Positions 62,719 to 64,000 of a stretch of DNA of 64,000 nucleotides are shown one piece after another. The stretch's first letter is position 1. Each line of letters begins with the position of its first letter. This stretch comes from Chryseolinea lacunae (GTDB taxonomy: Bacteria > Bacteroidota > Bacteroidia > Cytophagales > Cyclobacteriaceae): positions 372,001 to 436,000 of the forward strand of contig NZ_JAERRB010000005.1 of the NCBI RefSeq assembly GCF_016735595.1. Direction: 5' to 3'. A program made the translations under genes and the position numbers. Under the pieces are notes generated by a model. The model saw only the letters and a program-made list of their open reading frames with translations. It was not told where the DNA came from and searched no databases.

Positions 62719-63153
62719 TTAAACCCGCACACCCAAAGTTTTTTTGTGCTTATGTTCTTCAGGCTCGGCCGGATACAGCAGGATCTGTTTCAACTGGTCA
62801 ATTTGCACCGGCTTGATGAATGATCTGATCTTATAGAGTTCATATCCGTCGAGGGGGATAGAATTTGGCGAGGTGCTGACCACAATGATCTGTATTTTTT
62901 CCTTGCCTGGGAAAACAAGCGTCCGAAAGGCTTGCAGAAATTCGCGGCCATCCATAGTGGGCATCTCTGCATCCAGGATAATATAGTCTGGGATTTGCTG
63001 CGCGCCCTCAATGCAGGTGTGGATGTCCTGAAGGCCTGCGGCCCCATCTTCAGCCATACGGATTTCCAGTCCCGGGTCTACTGCCAACAACAATCGTTGA
63101 TGCATGAAACGAAAAAATGGATCATCGTCGATCACAAGAATACTCTTTTTCAA
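62719..63153 (-). CDS. Single-domain response regulator
   Basis: 144 residues if the start is the TTG at 63153 (KKSILVIDDDPFFRF follows it); no ATG precedes the receiver domain, and another TTG at 63210 would add 19 residues. The receiver domain shows the acidic pocket IDDDP, the phospho-acceptor Asp in YIILDAEMPTMDG, Thr in VVSTSP and Lys in FIKPVQ. There is no output domain, so it is a CheY/Spo0F-like relay protein that passes or drains phosphate. No kinase adjoins it. The tail is charged (EPEEHKHKKTLGV). Confidence 0.85.
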   Translation of the reverse strand: MKKSILVIDDDPFFRFMHQRLLLAVDPGLEIRMAEDGAAGLQDIHTCIEGAQQIPDYIILDAEMPTMDGREFLQAFRTLVFPGKEKIQIIVVSTSPNSIPLDGYELYKIRSFIKPVQIDQLKQILLYPAEPEEHKHKKTLGVRV

Positions 63154-63495
63154 ATTAGTCGGCGACAGGGTTAGGTTGGGCAAAGGACTCGTCGAAATTC
63201 TAAGGTACAACGAATCGACCTATTTTGAAAGCCTGAAGCGCTTTTTCATTTCTGAGCACGTCTTCAAGTCAATTCCATTGCCGGGGCCATGAACAAAGAT
63301 GAAGGATCTTTTCCGTTTCAGCATGCCGATATGCTGGCTGCGGTCATCCTCTTGACACACGACACACCCTACCAACTCGCCTCCTTTGAAATCAACTGCC
63401 TGATGAGACTGGCGACTAACTCCAATAACCGAACACCGCGCGCGTTTTAAGATGACAGAGATCACCTTGCACCTTACCCATCATTCCCTGGCAAT
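63154..63495. other. Intergenic region, possible small ORF
   Basis: 342 bases between the response regulator and YtxH genes. A minus-strand frame with an internal AAAGGAGG and a TTG gives a short Lys-rich peptide (ending at 63220), but it has no ATG and no recognisable domain, so I do not call it as a gene. Confidence 0.3.
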
Positions 63496-63756
63496 TCACA
63501 CGTTCTCATCCGAATCTACAGTTTCTGCTTTTGAGTTCGTTCTGTTCTTTTTCATTCGGCACGACAGGGTGTCCATAAGTTCATCAAACTTCTCATCAAT
63601 TTTATCATTCACAGCATCGGCAAGGTCTTCGCCTTTCCGGACGATGGCTCTTCGTGTACGTGATCCTTTTTCGGGGGCTAATAAAATGCCCAATACGGCA
63701 CCGGCTGCAATACCAGCGACAATGCCCATCAATGCTTTTTTCGAATTCATGCTCAT
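63496..63756 (-). CDS. YtxH domain-containing protein
   Basis: 86 residues, ATG at 63756. One membrane helix (about 7-26, ALMGIVAGIAAGAVLGILLA) is followed by the family motif APEKGSRTRRAI, then a charged helical tail predicted to be coiled coil (DLADAVNDKIDEKFDELMD). YtxH proteins are small general-stress membrane proteins of unknown mechanism, common in Bacteroidota and Firmicutes. The next gene on this strand runs in from the right edge, so these may be co-expressed. Confidence 0.85.
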   Translation of the reverse strand: MSMNSKKALMGIVAGIAAGAVLGILLAPEKGSRTRRAIVRKGEDLADAVNDKIDEKFDELMDTLSCRMKKNRTNSKAETVDSDENV

Positions 63757-63832
63757 TTATAATTTTAATGTTTCAGATGAGGTTGGTTAACCGAACTGAC
63801 AATACGTTTTGTCAGCGTCTTTTTTGCACGGC

Positions 63833-64000
63833 CTATTTGCCGGATAGCATGTGCATTATCTTTTCCGTTCTGAGGATTTCTTCCGCAATCTGCATAAACG
63901 TTCTTTTCAGTAGCCTGTGACTTTTCAAGAAGGTCATCATCTCATTTTCCAGTTCTTCGTGATTGTGCTTGTAGAGCAGCTCATCTACATATTGAAATGG
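63833..64000 (-). CDS. Partial gene at the right edge, helical hypothetical protein
   Basis: The last 55 codons of a minus-strand frame that enters from beyond the window and stops at 63833. The sequence is strongly helical and charged (VDELLYKHNHEELENEMMTF ... LRTEKIMHMLSGK). It lies 76 bases before the YtxH start, so one transcript is likely. No domain can be named from the fragment. Confidence 0.6.
   Translation of the reverse strand, partial: PFQYVDELLYKHNHEELENEMMTFLKSHRLLKRTFMQIAEEILRTEKIMHMLSGK

Noticed and set aside
63220-63465. Minus-strand frame of 81 codons with an internal AAAGGAGG
   Set aside because: It begins with GTG or TTG only, matches no domain I know, and Shine-Dalgarno sequences carry little weight in this group. 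Too weak to call.

Overview
The window looks like a chromosomal segment of a Bacteroidota bacterium, most likely order Cytophagales (Chryseolinea/Ohtaekwangia-like; genus-level placement is inference). The evidence is a SusC/SusD pair with a FecR-type ECF sigma/anti-sigma module, DUF4843 and PKD-like lipoproteins, a DUF4369-TlpA thioredoxin, NIPSNAP and YtxH proteins, weak Shine-Dalgarno usage, and several matches to the Bacteroidota promoter form TTTG-N19-21-TAnnTTTG. I saw no rRNA, tRNA, CRISPR array, prophage or intact insertion sequence.

Layout. 0-5.8 kb: a MetE-like methyltransferase (cut by the window edge) with an AhpD-like protein, a small exported protein with an AI-2E-family permease, an esterase and an ankyrin-repeat protein. 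6.0-7.2 kb: an ECF sigma factor with a near-consensus promoter, followed by a peroxiredoxin-like protein. 7.3-13.7 kb: a sorbosone-dehydrogenase-like lipoprotein, a GH140-type hydrolase and a periplasmic beta-propeller histidine kinase. 14-18.4 kb: a PLP-dependent sulfur amino acid enzyme, a secreted protein of unknown function and an M48 peptidase. 19.6-25.5 kb: a five-gene N-acetylglucosamine operon (MFS permease, NagA, NagB-like, GH20, Gfo/Idh/MocA). 25.7-28.7 kb: small proteins and a Tat-exported Gfo/Idh/MocA protein.

28.7-44.9 kb is the centrepiece: a polysaccharide utilisation locus (PUL) on the minus strand. In transcription order it encodes ECF sigma, FecR anti-sigma, SusC with an STN signalling domain, SusD, a DUF4843 lipoprotein, a PKD-like lipoprotein, an unassigned HEVGH lipoprotein, a GH47 alpha-mannosidase, a plant-type basic secretory peptidase and a GH29 alpha-fucosidase. 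After a terminator come a trypsin-like protease and a TlpA thioredoxin. GH47 enzymes are typical of eukaryotic N-glycan processing. Their pairing with fucosidase and peptidase-like proteins suggests the locus attacks glycoproteins, and the nearby GH20/Nag operon could use the released GlcNAc.

45-50.5 kb: a membrane desaturase coupled to an internally duplicated membrane protein, an outer-membrane receptor and a NIPSNAP protein. 50.7-64 kb: a PAS/DHp protein lacking an ATPase domain; an aldo/keto reductase with an AraC regulator; an M1 peptidase; two antibiotic-biosynthesis-monooxygenase-like proteins and a DJ-1/PfpI protein, lying next to a Crp/Fnr regulator and two TGTGA-N6-TCACA palindromes; a second GH29; an SDR with an AraC regulator; a response regulator; a YtxH protein; and a partial gene at the right edge.
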